A DNA stretch of 36,102 nucleotides from Roseobacter sp. (GCA_024636475.1 JAGXHA010000114.1:1-36102); one strand, 5' to 3'. Shown: positions 15,562-24,067, counted from the stretch's first letter. Program-made: numbers and translations. Notes: a model not told the origin generated them from the sequence alone.

Positions 15562-18198
15562 TCAGCCACGCGGCATCTTCAAGACAACGTCACGCCCGCG
15601 TCTGTTATAGCGAAGCTCTCCGTCGCCAATCGCTGATACCCTGCCGCCGTCCAACCGATCTCCGACAGCAACCTTCTGATAGCGCCCATTACTCAATCTG
15701 ATCAGCGCGCGGCGGCTCGAAGGTTTTCCGTACACACCAATCAAGTTGATATCACGCATTTTGATGGCATTCTTGACGGTTGCCTGCTTTGCCACCGATG
15801 TTTTTGACGGCAATGTCGGGGCAACGCTTCTGGGTGCTACCGAGGCGCTGCTTGCCACTTGGGTTGGCGCAGGCTCAGGCTCAGGGCGGGCCTGTTCGGC
15901 ACGGCTTACGATCCGGGCAAAGTTGCTCGGGCGTGTGTCCGGGCGCAAGGATGCCTGAACCGCAAAGGGGGTCGCGTTATTCAACACAGGTCCCGCGGGT
16001 TTTGGTGGTGTGGCTTGAAGGGCGGCAAGCGACGCACCGGCAGCAGCAGTTGCTGCATCCACATCAGGTGCAGGTGCAGCCGCAGCAGCGGCGACCTGTT
16101 GTATGGATGCAGGGCGCAGCGCCGGGCGCAAGGCGGCCAATTCGACACGGGTCAAGCCATCAAGGCTTGAGCGTTCGTTGCTTTCCACTAAATCATCGGG
16201 TCTCAGAACCGGTCTGAAGTCCAAAAGACCGGGTTGCCCTTGGTCTGACAAGGCGGGCGCTTGGGTTGTGCGTGACAAGGTTTGGGGCGGTTCGACGGGG
16301 GGGCGGCCTGCAATCACCAAAACACCATCCGGGTTCACGGCACCATCAGGCGTTGGAATAACCAAGCCGTTGTTATCGAGTGAAAAGGTCGTTCCGGCTG
16401 CTGCCGGGGAAGAGGGAATGAAGTTGAATGTATCGCCCCCAAACGAGGCCACAGTCGGCAAAGCAACGGCATCGTTGGCGGTGCTGACCGGGTCGATGCT
16501 GGTCATGTAAAGGTCATCAACAGGTACGGCCGATGGCATGTTCGGTGTTTCCGGTCCAAGAACCCAAATGCCAGTCGTTGCATATTTCGCCTCGACCTCC
16601 TGCTGCGTCAGAACGCGCGGTTGCAGCAATTCCGGCACGCGCAACGCGTCCAAAACCGCACCATCTTCGTCGGTCAGATTCGGATCGAGGGCTGCCAGAC
16701 GCGCATCGGGTGTTTCGGGCGCAGTGTCGGTCTGCGGCATCCGGACCTCGGGTTCGACCGTGGCCGTCGCGTCTGCATTTTCGGCAGGATCGGTTTGAGC
16801 GGGCAAGGATGCAACCGCGGTTGTGTCGCGCGTGCCGAAAAGGCGCGATAGCGAGATGCCGTCGTCCATGAACACGGAAGCCCAAGCCGCAACGCCAGCC
16901 AGGAAAATCAACAAGGCGGCGGTCAGCAAAAGGCCAAGAAACCGCGGCTTTCCGCCCACATTGTCGGACCTGCGTGCGCCGAAAATGGTCATCTGCTCGG
17001 CTTCGCTGGTGACCTTGGGCAGTCTGAGCCCGGCTTCGGGCATTGCAAGGGTCGTGGCGAGGGGCACCGGAGCGGGCGGTTGAGGTGCCTTTCTCGGCTT
17101 TCTGCGGCTCAGGAAACCGAGTTTTGTGCTTTTGGCTGCGGCAACGGCACTTAACGAACGGCTGTCGGGCACGGGGGCCGCTGCCGGTTCATCTGGTTTT
17201 GGCTTGGTCACCGACGGCGCGGCTGCTGATAGGGTGCGGCTTGCGCTGCCAACTGCGGGCAGTGGTGCCGAACGACGACTTGCAAAGCCGGTACTGGGTG
17301 CGGGCGCGTCTGTTCTTACCGTGGGTTGGACCGCTACGGGTGTTTTGGGCGGGCTGACAACGGGGGGCGGGACGGGCTGCTTCTTATCCGATTGGGCCGG
17401 CGCAATGAGCGACTGGGAAACAGGCGCTTGTGCAGACGCTGGTTCTTTCAGCTTGGGGGCAGGCACCGGATCCGGCTTTGTCGCAGGTGCCTGAGAGTTT
17501 TCTGCGTTTTTTCCAGCCTCTTCGGGCACATCGGCCGCTTTCTTGGCGTCAACCGGGGCTGGTTCTGGCTTGGACGCTGTTTCTTCCTGCTCTTCCAACA
17601 GATCAGCTTGCTCTTCTGGCTCTGCGTCTTCGGGCGCGCTAGGCGCTACATATGGACCAAGAACGACAACCGCCTCATCGTCGGGTTCAATCGCCTGATC
17701 GCGTTCAAGAAGGCTTGCAGCAGCTTCCGTGGGTCCGAAAAATGGCTCGCCTCGAAACTGGGCATCCTCGGGCTGTGCTACAAAGCTGACGGGATAAAAC
17801 CGATGCTCGGTCGCAAAGGCTTCTGCTTCGGCCAAGGTCTCGCGGGCAACGGCTGCGATATGGGTTTTCGCACCATCGATGCTGATGTCGTAGGCCAGAT
17901 CGTCAACTTCATAGGGGGTCGCCCCCTCAAGCGCGATATGCGCCTGCTGCATCCGCTCGGCATCTGACAGGCCGGGTGTGTCGATCGTCATGAATTTTAT
18001 CTGATCTTTCGGGATCAGTACCTTGGTCCGCACGCCGCCCGGTTCAAGCGCTGCGGCAGTCTTGCGCAGAATCGCCAGTTCGCCAGACATGTCTGCTGCA
18101 TCTAACGCCACATCCCCGACCGTGCGCCAGCCGCCGACCGAGCGGTGCAGCAACCGGATGCCTTCAAAAGAAAGGGAAAGTGCAAAATTTGGCTTCAT
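15562..18198 (-). CDS. Large membrane protein with actin-like N-terminus and PilP/GspC-like C-terminus
   Basis: An 878-residue protein of unknown function. Residues 1-185 resemble the cytosolic actin-like domain of PilM/GspL (LSFEGIRLLHR start, KVLIPKDQIKF, PYEVDDLAYDISIDG). Residues about 190-395 are a Pro/Ala/Glu-rich linker. One membrane helix lies at about 420-443. A long Ala/Pro-rich, presumably periplasmic stretch follows. The last 65 residues (814-878: LIGVYGKPSSRRALI, VAVGDRLDGGRVSAIGDGELRY) look like the PilP/GspC beta domain, which binds secretin or an inner-membrane partner. In type IV pili and type II secretion these are separate proteins. No pilus genes are adjacent. Domain calls are by eye and tentative; the gene itself is clear. 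Confidence 0.8.
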   Translation of the reverse strand: MKPNFALSLSFEGIRLLHRSVGGWRTVGDVALDAADMSGELAILRKTAAALEPGGVRTKVLIPKDQIKFMTIDTPGLSDAERMQQAHIALEGATPYEVDDLAYDISIDGAKTHIAAVARETLAEAEAFATEHRFYPVSFVAQPEDAQFRGEPFFGPTEAAASLLERDQAIEPDDEAVVVLGPYVAPSAPEDAEPEEQADLLEEQEETASKPEPAPVDAKKAADVPEEAGKNAENSQAPATKPDPVPAPKLKEPASAQAPVSQSLIAPAQSDKKQPVPPPVVSPPKTPVAVQPTVRTDAPAPSTGFASRRSAPLPAVGSASRTLSAAAPSVTKPKPDEPAAAPVPDSRSLSAVAAAKSTKLGFLSRRKPRKAPQPPAPVPLATTLAMPEAGLRLPKVTSEAEQMTIFGARRSDNVGGKPRFLGLLLTAALLIFLAGVAAWASVFMDDGISLSRLFGTRDTTAVASLPAQTDPAENADATATVEPEVRMPQTDTAPETPDARLAALDPNLTDEDGAVLDALRVPELLQPRVLTQQEVEAKYATTGIWVLGPETPNMPSAVPVDDLYMTSIDPVSTANDAVALPTVASFGGDTFNFIPSSPAAAGTTFSLDNNGLVIPTPDGAVNPDGVLVIAGRPPVEPPQTLSRTTQAPALSDQGQPGLLDFRPVLRPDDLVESNERSSLDGLTRVELAALRPALRPASIQQVAAAAAAPAPDVDAATAAAGASLAALQATPPKPAGPVLNNATPFAVQASLRPDTRPSNFARIVSRAEQARPEPEPAPTQVASSASVAPRSVAPTLPSKTSVAKQATVKNAIKMRDINLIGVYGKPSSRRALIRLSNGRYQKVAVGDRLDGGRVSAIGDGELRYNRRGRDVVLKMPRG

Positions 18199-18303
18199 AT
18201 CGACGCTTTATAAATCATACTTCAGTTACCATGAATTATCACGCGCACGCGGGATTAGACAGCGCGCCCGATTTTTTTCCAATAATATAGCAGGAGTTTG
18301 CTC

Positions 18304-18372
18304 ATGGAAAGGGCCGAGCGCCAACGAGGGTTGCGGGGGATCATTCGGACCGTCAGACAGTCTTTCAGATAA
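18304..18372 (+). CDS. Possible 22-residue Arg-rich leader peptide
   Basis: AGGAG at 18292-18296 is 7 bases before an ATG opening MERAERQRGLRGIIRTVRQS and ending at TAA 18370-18372, 25 bases before the SIMPL gene. The ribosome site is better than that of many genes here. The peptide is strongly basic. It may be a leader peptide or a chance frame; there is no homology evidence. Confidence 0.3.
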   Translation: MERAERQRGLRGIIRTVRQSFR

Positions 18373-18397
18373 ATTTATCAAATCAGAGGTCGAAATC

Positions 18398-19096
18398 ATG
18401 CGAATTATTCAAGCTGTTGCTTTGCTCTGGATGGCTTTGGCGACGGGTGTGATGGCGCAAAACGCACAGAATGGAATCACCGTGTCTGGCGAAGGCGTTG
18501 TGGCACTGGCCCCCGATATGGCCACAATTGGGTTAGGCGTTTCAGCGCGTGCGGCGACAGCGTCAGATGCGATGCGCCAGACTTCTGAAAAAGTGACGGC
18601 GATCTTGTCCCAATTGGACGGGCTTAAGGTGGCGGGGATCGACCGTCAAACCAGTGGGCTATACCTGCGTCCGGTTTATGACAACCGCCCCCGCGAAGAT
18701 AACAGCCCCGTAGAAGTGGTCGGCTACGAGGCGGGAAATACCGTCAGTGTCATGGTGCGCGACCTAAGCAAACTGGGCGCGCTGCTGGATGCTGTGGTGG
18801 CTGAAGGGGCGAATGATTTCAACGGGTTGCAATTTGGGCTGCAAGATAATGCTGAGGCCCTGATTGAGGCCCGCAAAGGCGCTGTTGCCGACGCGATGGC
18901 ACGGGCAAGTCAGCTTGCGCAAGCGGCGGGCGTCACCTTGGGCGACGTGGTGCAAATGTCAGAGTCCAGCCAAGGATATCAGCCAATGGAAATGCGCGCA
19001 TCGAAAATGAGCAGCATGGATGTGCCTGTCGAGACAGGCGAAATTGAGGTGCGCGCGCAAGTCACGATGCAGTTCGCGATTGCCAAAAGCGAATAG
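18398..19096 (+). CDS. SIMPL-domain protein, exported
   Basis: A 232-residue protein with a clear signal peptide (MRIIQAVALLWMALATGVMA, cut before QNA). It then carries a SIMPL (DUF541) domain filling the rest: GITVSGEGVVALAPDMATIGLGVS at its start, the VVGYEAGNTVSVMVRD middle, and a C-terminal VPVETGEIEVRAQVTMQFAI strand. Family members are periplasmic or outer-membrane associated and several are stress-linked, but a biochemical function is not known. The start at 18398 is fixed by the signal peptide; the upstream extension in the same frame overlaps the neighbouring gene and is not credible. A strong terminator follows. Confidence 0.9.
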   Translation: MRIIQAVALLWMALATGVMAQNAQNGITVSGEGVVALAPDMATIGLGVSARAATASDAMRQTSEKVTAILSQLDGLKVAGIDRQTSGLYLRPVYDNRPREDNSPVEVVGYEAGNTVSVMVRDLSKLGALLDAVVAEGANDFNGLQFGLQDNAEALIEARKGAVADAMARASQLAQAAGVTLGDVVQMSESSQGYQPMEMRASKMSSMDVPVETGEIEVRAQVTMQFAIAKSE

Positions 19097-19113
19097 CGCC
19101 GCAGTTCTGATAG

Positions 19114-19155
19114 AAAAAACGCCCGGAAGACTTTGATCTTCCGGGCGTTTTTTTT
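19114..19155. terminator. Bidirectional rho-independent terminator
   Basis: CGCCCGGAAGA (19120-19130), a CTTTGA loop, and TCTTCCGGGCG (19137-19147) form a perfect 11-bp stem flanked by an A-run on the left and eight or more T on the right. It serves the SIMPL gene and the convergent metY. Confidence 0.95.
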
Positions 19156-19172
19156 ATGTCTTGTTACCAGAA

Positions 19173-20465
19173 TTAGCTGGTCGCTTTGGTGAGCGCCTGA
19201 TCCAGATCTGCGATCAGATCGTTTGCGTCCTCTGTCCCGATCGAGACCCGCACGACGTTTGCACCGGCACCAGCAGCCACTTGCTGTTCGGCGCTGAGCT
19301 GGCGGTGTGTGGTCGAGGCGGAGTGAATGATCAGCGACCGGGTGTCGCCCAGGTTGGCCACGTGGCTGAAAATTTCCAAGGCGTTTACCAGTTTGACGCA
19401 CGAATCGTAGCCACCCTTGACGGCAAAGGTGAACAGGCCACCAGCGCCTTTGGGACATACCGTTTTGACCCGTTCGAAATAGGGCGAGGATTCAAGGCCA
19501 GCATAGGTCACGTAATCGACGCGGCTGTCTTTTTCGAGCCATTGCGCGATTTTCGTCGCATTCTCGACATGACGCTCCATCCGCAAGGACAGGGTTTCAG
19601 TGCCCATCAAGGTATAATGCGCGGCTTGGGGGTTCATGGTCATTCCCAGATCACGCAGGCCGATGGCAATGCCATGGAAGGTAAAGGCCAGCGGGCCGAA
19701 GGTCTCGTGGAACTTAAGGCCATGGTAAGCTGGCTCTGGCTGGCTGAGCGAGGGGAATTTATCGTTTGCGGACCAGTCGAACTTGCCGGAATCGACGATA
19801 CAGCCGCCGGTGACGGTGCCATTGCCAGTCAGGTATTTCGTGGTGGAATGGACAACGAGCGTTGCGCCATGCTCGATCGGGCGGCACAGATAGGGCGTGG
19901 CGGTTGTGTTGTCGATGATCAGCGGCACGCCGGCTTCATCGGCTACATCCGCAATCGAGCGGACATCCATGATATATCCGCCGGGGTTGGCAATCGCCTC
20001 GCCAAAGATTGCGCGGGTATCGTCGTCAACGGCGGCCTTCACCGCTTCTACATCGTCAAAATCGACAAACTTGCATGACCAGCCGAACCGTTTGATGGTC
20101 TGAGAGAACTGAGTCACCGTACCGCCATAAAGTCGCGTGGAGGCAATGATATTCTTGCCTGGGCCCATCAACGGGAAAAGCGCCATGATCTGAGCGGCGT
20201 GACCGGAAGAACAGCAAACTGCCCCAACACCGCCCTCAAGCGTCGCAATGCGTTCTTGCAGCACCGCGACTGTCGGGTTGGTCAAACGCGAATAGATAAA
20301 GCCGACTTCTTGCAGGTTGAACAATGCTGCGGCGTGGTCTGCATCGCGGAACACATAGGCGGTGGTTTGGTATATCGGCGTCTGGCGCGCGCCGGTTGCC
20401 GGATCGGGCTTGGCACCTGCATGGATTTGCAGCGTGTCGAAGCCATAGGTTGGGCCGTCTGTCAT
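19173..20465 (-). CDS. metY: O-acetylhomoserine sulfhydrylase (Cys/Met metabolism PLP enzyme)
   Basis: A 430-residue PLP enzyme of the Cys/Met metabolism family. The PLP lysine is K210 in VVHSTTKYLTGNG. YSRLTNPTVAVLQERIATLEGG, SSGHAAQ and RLYGGT are the other conserved blocks. The length (430, against about 390 for cystathionine synthase/MetZ) and the GFDTLQIHAG start favour O-acetylhomoserine sulfhydrylase, which makes homocysteine from O-acetylhomoserine and sulfide in methionine synthesis. The start at 20465 is preferred over 20471 because GGAGA is then properly spaced. A structured AT-rich region lies upstream; I could not recognise a SAM riboswitch in it. Confidence 0.9.
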   Translation of the reverse strand: MTDGPTYGFDTLQIHAGAKPDPATGARQTPIYQTTAYVFRDADHAAALFNLQEVGFIYSRLTNPTVAVLQERIATLEGGVGAVCCSSGHAAQIMALFPLMGPGKNIIASTRLYGGTVTQFSQTIKRFGWSCKFVDFDDVEAVKAAVDDDTRAIFGEAIANPGGYIMDVRSIADVADEAGVPLIIDNTTATPYLCRPIEHGATLVVHSTTKYLTGNGTVTGGCIVDSGKFDWSANDKFPSLSQPEPAYHGLKFHETFGPLAFTFHGIAIGLRDLGMTMNPQAAHYTLMGTETLSLRMERHVENATKIAQWLEKDSRVDYVTYAGLESSPYFERVKTVCPKGAGGLFTFAVKGGYDSCVKLVNALEIFSHVANLGDTRSLIIHSASTTHRQLSAEQQVAAGAGANVVRVSIGTEDANDLIADLDQALTKATS

Positions 20466-20549
20466 GATCATTCTCCCGTGAATTTATTGAGGTACAGATA
20501 TTGGAATGGGGTTTGTCGCACAAGAGAGTGCATGACCTTTGCGGGGACG

Positions 20550-20602
20550 GCGGAATTTTCAAAAATTCCGGCCCGGAAAATTTGTAATTTCCCGTCGCGT
20601 GC
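20550..20602. repeat. AT-rich hairpins between the glycosyltransferase gene and metY
   Basis: CGGAATTTT-CA-AAAATTCCG (20550-20569) is a 9-bp perfect stem. A neighbouring GGAAAATT-TGT-AATTTCC folds next to it. Both lie between the stop of the 334-residue gene and metY on the minus strand. Neither has a T-run, so a terminator role is uncertain. Confidence 0.4.
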
Positions 20603-20610
20603 GGCCCGCC

Positions 20611-21615
20611 TCAGCGCATCCAATAGCCGTTCGATTTCAGCCGATTGCGAATGGCTTGCTCCTTGCGGGGCAACTCATCTTGATCAAACAACACCCGGGC
20701 CTTCTGGCCGCGCCCTTGGTACACCATGCGCTTGATCGGTTCGTACCCTTTGAGAACCTTTTTAAGCTTGTTGGGCGCTGCGATCTCTTCGAGTGTATCA
20801 ACGACATTCTGGCTTTCACGCGCATATAATAATGGCAAAAGGCGGTAGTGGCAGCTGACGCTTCCGTCCAGAAAACCCGGCTCCAATGTGTCGCGTCCGC
20901 CGCCAAGTGAATGGATCACCAGCGGCAGGGCAACCTGATCAAGCCAAGGGTCAAAGCTTTGTGCACAAAGCTCGACCGGAGGATTGTCACGGATTGCCAA
21001 CGCATATTCCAGAAACCGGGCACCGAAGGCGTGGGGGCAATGGTAAAAGAAATAGCCTGCATTGAAATAAAGATACCGTTGCCAATATTCGTCCGGTTGG
21101 GTCAGATCGAGGCTGCTTTCGAAATCCAGATCAAATTTGTCATACAGCGACTTCCAAAGGCCCGTATATTGTGGGCCATAAAGCTGTGGAACAGGCCACG
21201 TATTGGTGCGGCGCAGCGAGGCCGACGGGCGGTCGAAATCAAACGGAACGCTCGTGATGTCGCCAGTGATCAGCGTATCTGTATCAAAAAATACGAATGG
21301 CTCGCCTTTTGGCAGCGCGCCAAGCATTTCGATCTTGTTGCCATAGGGATACGCGGCACCAAAATGCTTTGACTGGAAAGGAATGATTTCGGCGCCAAGC
21401 TCTTCAAGGGCACTGCGAATTTCGGCGCTTTTGATCTGCGGGTCGTTTGGCCAAAGCACACCGGGCTGGGGTTCCGCCACCAACAAGCGGCCGCTGAAAT
21501 TCGGGCTCGCGTGCCGCAAACTCGCCGCAAACAGCAATGCCTCATACGCAAGGCGACTCTGCTGGCCCACAATGACGATGTTGAAATTCTGGGTTTCGGC
21601 TGCTTTCAATGTCAA
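20611..21615 (-). CDS. Putative GT-A-fold glycosyltransferase
   Basis: A 334-residue protein that looks like a nucleotide-sugar glycosyltransferase. Its N-terminal FNIVIVGQQSRLAYEALLFAASLR resembles a Rossmann-like start. A clear DxD metal motif is at residues 111-113 (FVFFDTDTLITGD), preceded by YPYGNKIEMLGAL, as in GT8-type enzymes. A YLYFNAGYFFYHCPHAFGARFLEYA segment and a conserved QVALPLVIHSLGG follow. No signal peptide or membrane helix is present. Donor and acceptor sugars cannot be told from sequence, and no polysaccharide cluster surrounds it. The fold call is moderately secure; the exact activity is unknown. Confidence 0.72.
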   Translation of the reverse strand: MTLKAAETQNFNIVIVGQQSRLAYEALLFAASLRHASPNFSGRLLVAEPQPGVLWPNDPQIKSAEIRSALEELGAEIIPFQSKHFGAAYPYGNKIEMLGALPKGEPFVFFDTDTLITGDITSVPFDFDRPSASLRRTNTWPVPQLYGPQYTGLWKSLYDKFDLDFESSLDLTQPDEYWQRYLYFNAGYFFYHCPHAFGARFLEYALAIRDNPPVELCAQSFDPWLDQVALPLVIHSLGGGRDTLEPGFLDGSVSCHYRLLPLLYARESQNVVDTLEEIAAPNKLKKVLKGYEPIKRMVYQGRGQKARVLFDQDELPRKEQAIRNRLKSNGYWMR

Positions 21616-21888
21616 AATCCGGCACCTTTTATCTTGCAGTTAAGACATTCTGACTTAACGCCGTTTCACGCAAAATGGCAACCGGATGCTTTCGATCTGC
21701 TTGGCATCGCAATGTTGAAAACCGCAAACCGTGGTGGTTTTCGCTTGATACTGTACGTTCAGGCCTGAAGGAATGCGCGTTCGGATTGAAACGCGTCATG
21801 CCCAGCGATCAATACAAGAAAAGGGGCACCGCAGTTGTCGTGCCCTCAAAGGTTTGCGTGAGCGAGTAGCCAGAAATAAGAGTACATG
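21616..21888. other. Intergenic DNA, no gene seen
   Basis: Sequence upstream of the glycosyltransferase gene, presumably holding its promoter. No convincing coding sequence is seen; the short frames here have no recognisable features. Confidence 0.4.
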
Positions 21889-21949
21889 CGATGTTTTCTG
21901 GCTCGGATGCAATTCCTTTGGAATAGGCCATCCAAAGTAGAAAACATCG
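21889..21949. ncRNA. Composite hairpin, candidate structured RNA
   Basis: An outer perfect 11-bp stem CGATGTTTTCT (21889-21899)/AGAAAACATCG (21939-21949) encloses an inner perfect 7-bp stem CTTTGGA (21916-21922)/TCCAAAG (21931-21937). It lies about 100 bases past the 3' end of tRNA-Tyr on the minus strand. There is no T-run on either side. It may be part of the tRNA transcript, a small RNA or a DNA dyad; orientation is unknown. Confidence 0.35.
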
Positions 21950-22051
21950 TGTCTGCTTGAGCTTGGACAAGTTGGGTTTGTCGTGCTGGATGCTGCCCTA
22001 AAATGGCGCCCCAAAGGATAACTTCATCCAAGCTGTCGTTAAGTTGGAGAA

Positions 22052-22135
22052 TGGTGGGCGACCCTGGAATCGAACCAGGCGTGCGTCTCCGCGAGGGAGT
22101 TACAGTCCCCTGCCACACCTTGCGGCCTGTCGCCC
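22052..22135 (-). tRNA. tRNA-Tyr (GUA)
   Basis: An 84-base type II tRNA including encoded CCA. The acceptor is GGGCGAC/GTCGCCC with discriminator A. The D-stem is GCC/GGC. The anticodon loop CTGTAAC (anticodon GTA) sits on a GGGGA/TCCCT stem. The long variable arm (GCG GAGA CGC) fits bacterial tRNA-Tyr. The T-arm is CCTGG-TTCGATT-CCAGG. The 5' end is at 22135 and the 3' CCA at 22052. Confidence 0.95.
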
Positions 22136-22262
22136 ACTTTCAGCCAGTGCATTGCACCGGATGTGAAGGCGTGATTACAAGCGGTCCTGATAGGCGTCAA
22201 GGCGAAAACCTAGGCGAAGGGCAGGGAAATGATCCTTGCATTACATGATAAAGGGTCCAGGC

Positions 22263-23039
22263 ATGAAAAAACCGAAGTGGGTCGTGCAAAAAGAGCAGGA
22301 TAAAAAGGCCGAAGCCAGCCAGACGGTGTGGTTGTTCGGGCTGCATGCGGTGCGCGATGCGCTGGAGAATCCTGCACGTGAAAAACTTAACCTGATGGTA
22401 ACGCCAAACGCGCAGATCAAGCTGGAAGAGGCGATCGCCAAGGCTGGCATCGTGCCCGAGGTGGTCGATCCGCGCAAATTCCGCCCGCCCCTTGATCCCG
22501 GATCGGTTCATCAGGGGGCTGTGCTTGAGGTCAAACCCTTAGCGTGGGGATCTTTGGAAGAGGTATGCATCGGGGCAGAGGCACCGCGCGTGTTGTTGCT
22601 TGACCGCGTCACCGATCCGCATAACGTCGGGGCAATCTTGCGGTCGGCCGAAGTCTTGGGCGCTTCTGCGGTGATCGGTATGCGCCATCACGCTGCCCCA
22701 GAAACCGGATCGCTGGCGAAATCTGCCAGTGGCGCTTTGGAACGACAGCCCTATCTGCGCGTGCGCAATCTGGCAGATGCAATTAAAGAGCTTCAAGGCA
22801 TGGGGTATCTTGTCCTTGGCCTGGACGGTGAAGCCGAATTGACGATCGAAGCCGCCTTGGACGGTAAGCGGGACCGCCCCGTGGCTTTGGTTTTAGGGGC
22901 GGAAGGGCCCGGCTTGCGGGAAAAGACCAAGGAAACCGTTGATCAGTTGGTGCGGATTGACGCAGATGGCGGATTCGGGTCCCTCAACGTCTCAAATGCT
23001 GCGGCAATCGCCTTATATGCATCTCGGCCCCACGGCTAA
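22263..23039 (+). CDS. rlmB: 23S rRNA 2'-O-methyltransferase RlmB (SpoU/TrmH family)
   Basis: A 258-residue SPOUT methyltransferase. An N-terminal substrate-binding domain (VWLFGLHAVRDALENPAREKLNLMV) is followed by the knotted catalytic domain with its three motifs: NVGAILRSAEVLGASAVI, ALVLGAEGPGLR and GSLNVSNAAAIALYA. RlmB methylates G2251 (E. coli numbering) in the 23S P-loop; distant relatives modify tRNA, so the exact target is a strong inference. The start at 22263 has AAAGGG 7 bases upstream; ATG 22245 is an alternative. It is transcribed away from tRNA-Tyr and is followed by the zinc-ribbon gene. Confidence 0.88.
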   Translation: MKKPKWVVQKEQDKKAEASQTVWLFGLHAVRDALENPAREKLNLMVTPNAQIKLEEAIAKAGIVPEVVDPRKFRPPLDPGSVHQGAVLEVKPLAWGSLEEVCIGAEAPRVLLLDRVTDPHNVGAILRSAEVLGASAVIGMRHHAAPETGSLAKSASGALERQPYLRVRNLADAIKELQGMGYLVLGLDGEAELTIEAALDGKRDRPVALVLGAEGPGLREKTKETVDQLVRIDADGGFGSLNVSNAAAIALYASRPHG

Positions 23040-23064
23040 GGGAGGTCAGCCAAGGAGAGATGCA

Positions 23065-23370
23065 GTGAGCTACCCCACCAAGATTGCGACCTGTTGTTTT
23101 TGCGGCAGCAAGGCGGCACTGACATTGGATGCGGGGCGCCACGAGTTGGCCTGTGCTCAATGTGGCGCGCCATTGCATGACCTGAAACGCATACCCGTGG
23201 CCGCCGCACAAGAGCGGCCGGCCCAGCAGCCTCAATTGCGTCACTTTCCATCAGCCCAGCCGGTTCAAGTCGTTCGGAAAATAAAGACAAAGCGGCCGAA
23301 GAAACGAAAGTCCTGGCTCAAAAAGATCACCAGCGAAGTATTTGACGTTGTTGAAGATATTTTCGACTAG
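23065..23370 (+). CDS. Zinc-ribbon protein of unknown function
   Basis: A 101-residue protein starting at GTG 23065, with AAGGAGA 7 bases upstream. Two CxxC pairs (CCFCGSK and CAQCGAP, about 20 residues apart) form a zinc ribbon in the first 40 residues. A Gln/Pro-rich linker and a strongly basic patch (KIKTKRPKKRKSWLKK) follow, then an acidic end (FDVVEDIFD). The basic patch suggests nucleic-acid or ribosome contact (inference). It begins 25 bases after rlmB and is probably cotranscribed. I do not recognise a named family. Confidence 0.7.
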   Translation: MSYPTKIATCCFCGSKAALTLDAGRHELACAQCGAPLHDLKRIPVAAAQERPAQQPQLRHFPSAQPVQVVRKIKTKRPKKRKSWLKKITSEVFDVVEDIFD

Positions 23371-23459
23371 CACCTGCGCAACATCCGCTTGGGCGATATT
23401 CAGCCTAAACGTTCAGGGTTTCTTCACAGATTTGTCACAGGGTCTTTGAATAGTACAAA

Positions 23460-23572
23460 GAGTTCTTAGATATCGATCAAGGTTGCAGGTCGGGAACGCC
23501 TGTCAATCTGTCTACTGTCCCTCGTTCCATACCTTTGCGCCCTCAAGTTTTGTCTTGGGGGCGCTTTTTTTT
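23460..23572 (+). ncRNA. Candidate small RNA ending in a terminator
   Basis: This gene-free stretch ends in a textbook terminator at 23537-23572. Before it, GGAACG (23493-23498) pairs with CGTTCC (23523-23528), extended by GGT/ACC. That gives a two-hairpin layout typical of bacterial small RNAs. The terminator lies 167 bases after the zinc-ribbon stop, so it may instead end that operon after a long untranslated tail. The 5' end and promoter are not established. Confidence 0.3.
23537..23572 (+). terminator. Rho-independent terminator before the CoA-binding gene
   Basis: GCGCCCTCAAG (23537-23547), a TTTTGT loop, and CTTGGGGGCGC (23554-23564) form an 11-bp stem with one G-T pair, followed by eight T. 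Confidence 0.93.
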
Positions 23573-23599
23573 CCCAGCGAATCTGTATACGAGTTTCAA

Positions 23600-24067
23600 A
23601 TGAATTATTCAGATGCCCTTTTGAAAGAGGTCCTGACCCGCACCAAGCGCATTGCGGTTGTTGGCGTGTCGATGAACCCGGTCCGGCCCAGCTATTTTGT
23701 GGCCCGCTATCTGGGTCTGAAAGGCTATGATGTGGTTCCCGTCAATCCGGGCCATGCGGGTGAAATGCTGTTTGGCTCCAAGATTGTGAGCAATCTGTCC
23801 GAAATAGACGGGGGCGTCGATATGATCGATATCTTCCGCCGCTCGGAAGCCGTGCCCGAAATTGTAGACGAGGCGTTATCGGTTTTTCCCAAGCTGCAAA
23901 CGATCTGGATGCAAATCGGCGTCGAACATGCGCAAGCGGCAGCGCTGGCTGAAGCGCGGGGCGTGACAGTTGTTCAGAACCGCTGTCCAAAGATCGAGTA
24001 TCAGCGGGTTTTTGGTGAGCTGCGGATGGGCGGTTTTGCGACAGGCATTATTTCGAGCAAACTTTGA
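23600..24067 (+). CDS. CoA-binding (YccU-type) protein
   Basis: A 155-residue stand-alone CoA-binding domain of the Rossmann type, like the N-terminal domain of succinyl-CoA synthetase alpha. IAVVGVSMNPVRPSYFVARYLGLKGYDVVPVNPGHAGEMLFG, VDMIDIFRRSEAVPEIVDEAL, and IWMQIGVEHAQAAALAEARGVTVVQNRCPKIEYQR are all conserved blocks. Family members bind CoA but no reaction has been assigned. The start at 23600 is chosen because the upstream extension reads through the terminator at 23537-23572. The ribosome site is weak. Confidence 0.88.
   Translation: MNYSDALLKEVLTRTKRIAVVGVSMNPVRPSYFVARYLGLKGYDVVPVNPGHAGEMLFGSKIVSNLSEIDGGVDMIDIFRRSEAVPEIVDEALSVFPKLQTIWMQIGVEHAQAAALAEARGVTVVQNRCPKIEYQRVFGELRMGGFATGIISSKL

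Noticed and set aside
20472..20620. SAM riboswitch upstream of metY
   Set aside because: The region has AT-rich hairpins, but I could not match the conserved core of SAM-I, SAM-II or SAM-V.
22003..22248. An 81-codon forward frame containing GDPGIEPGV
   Set aside because: It is the antisense of tRNA-Tyr, not a protein gene.
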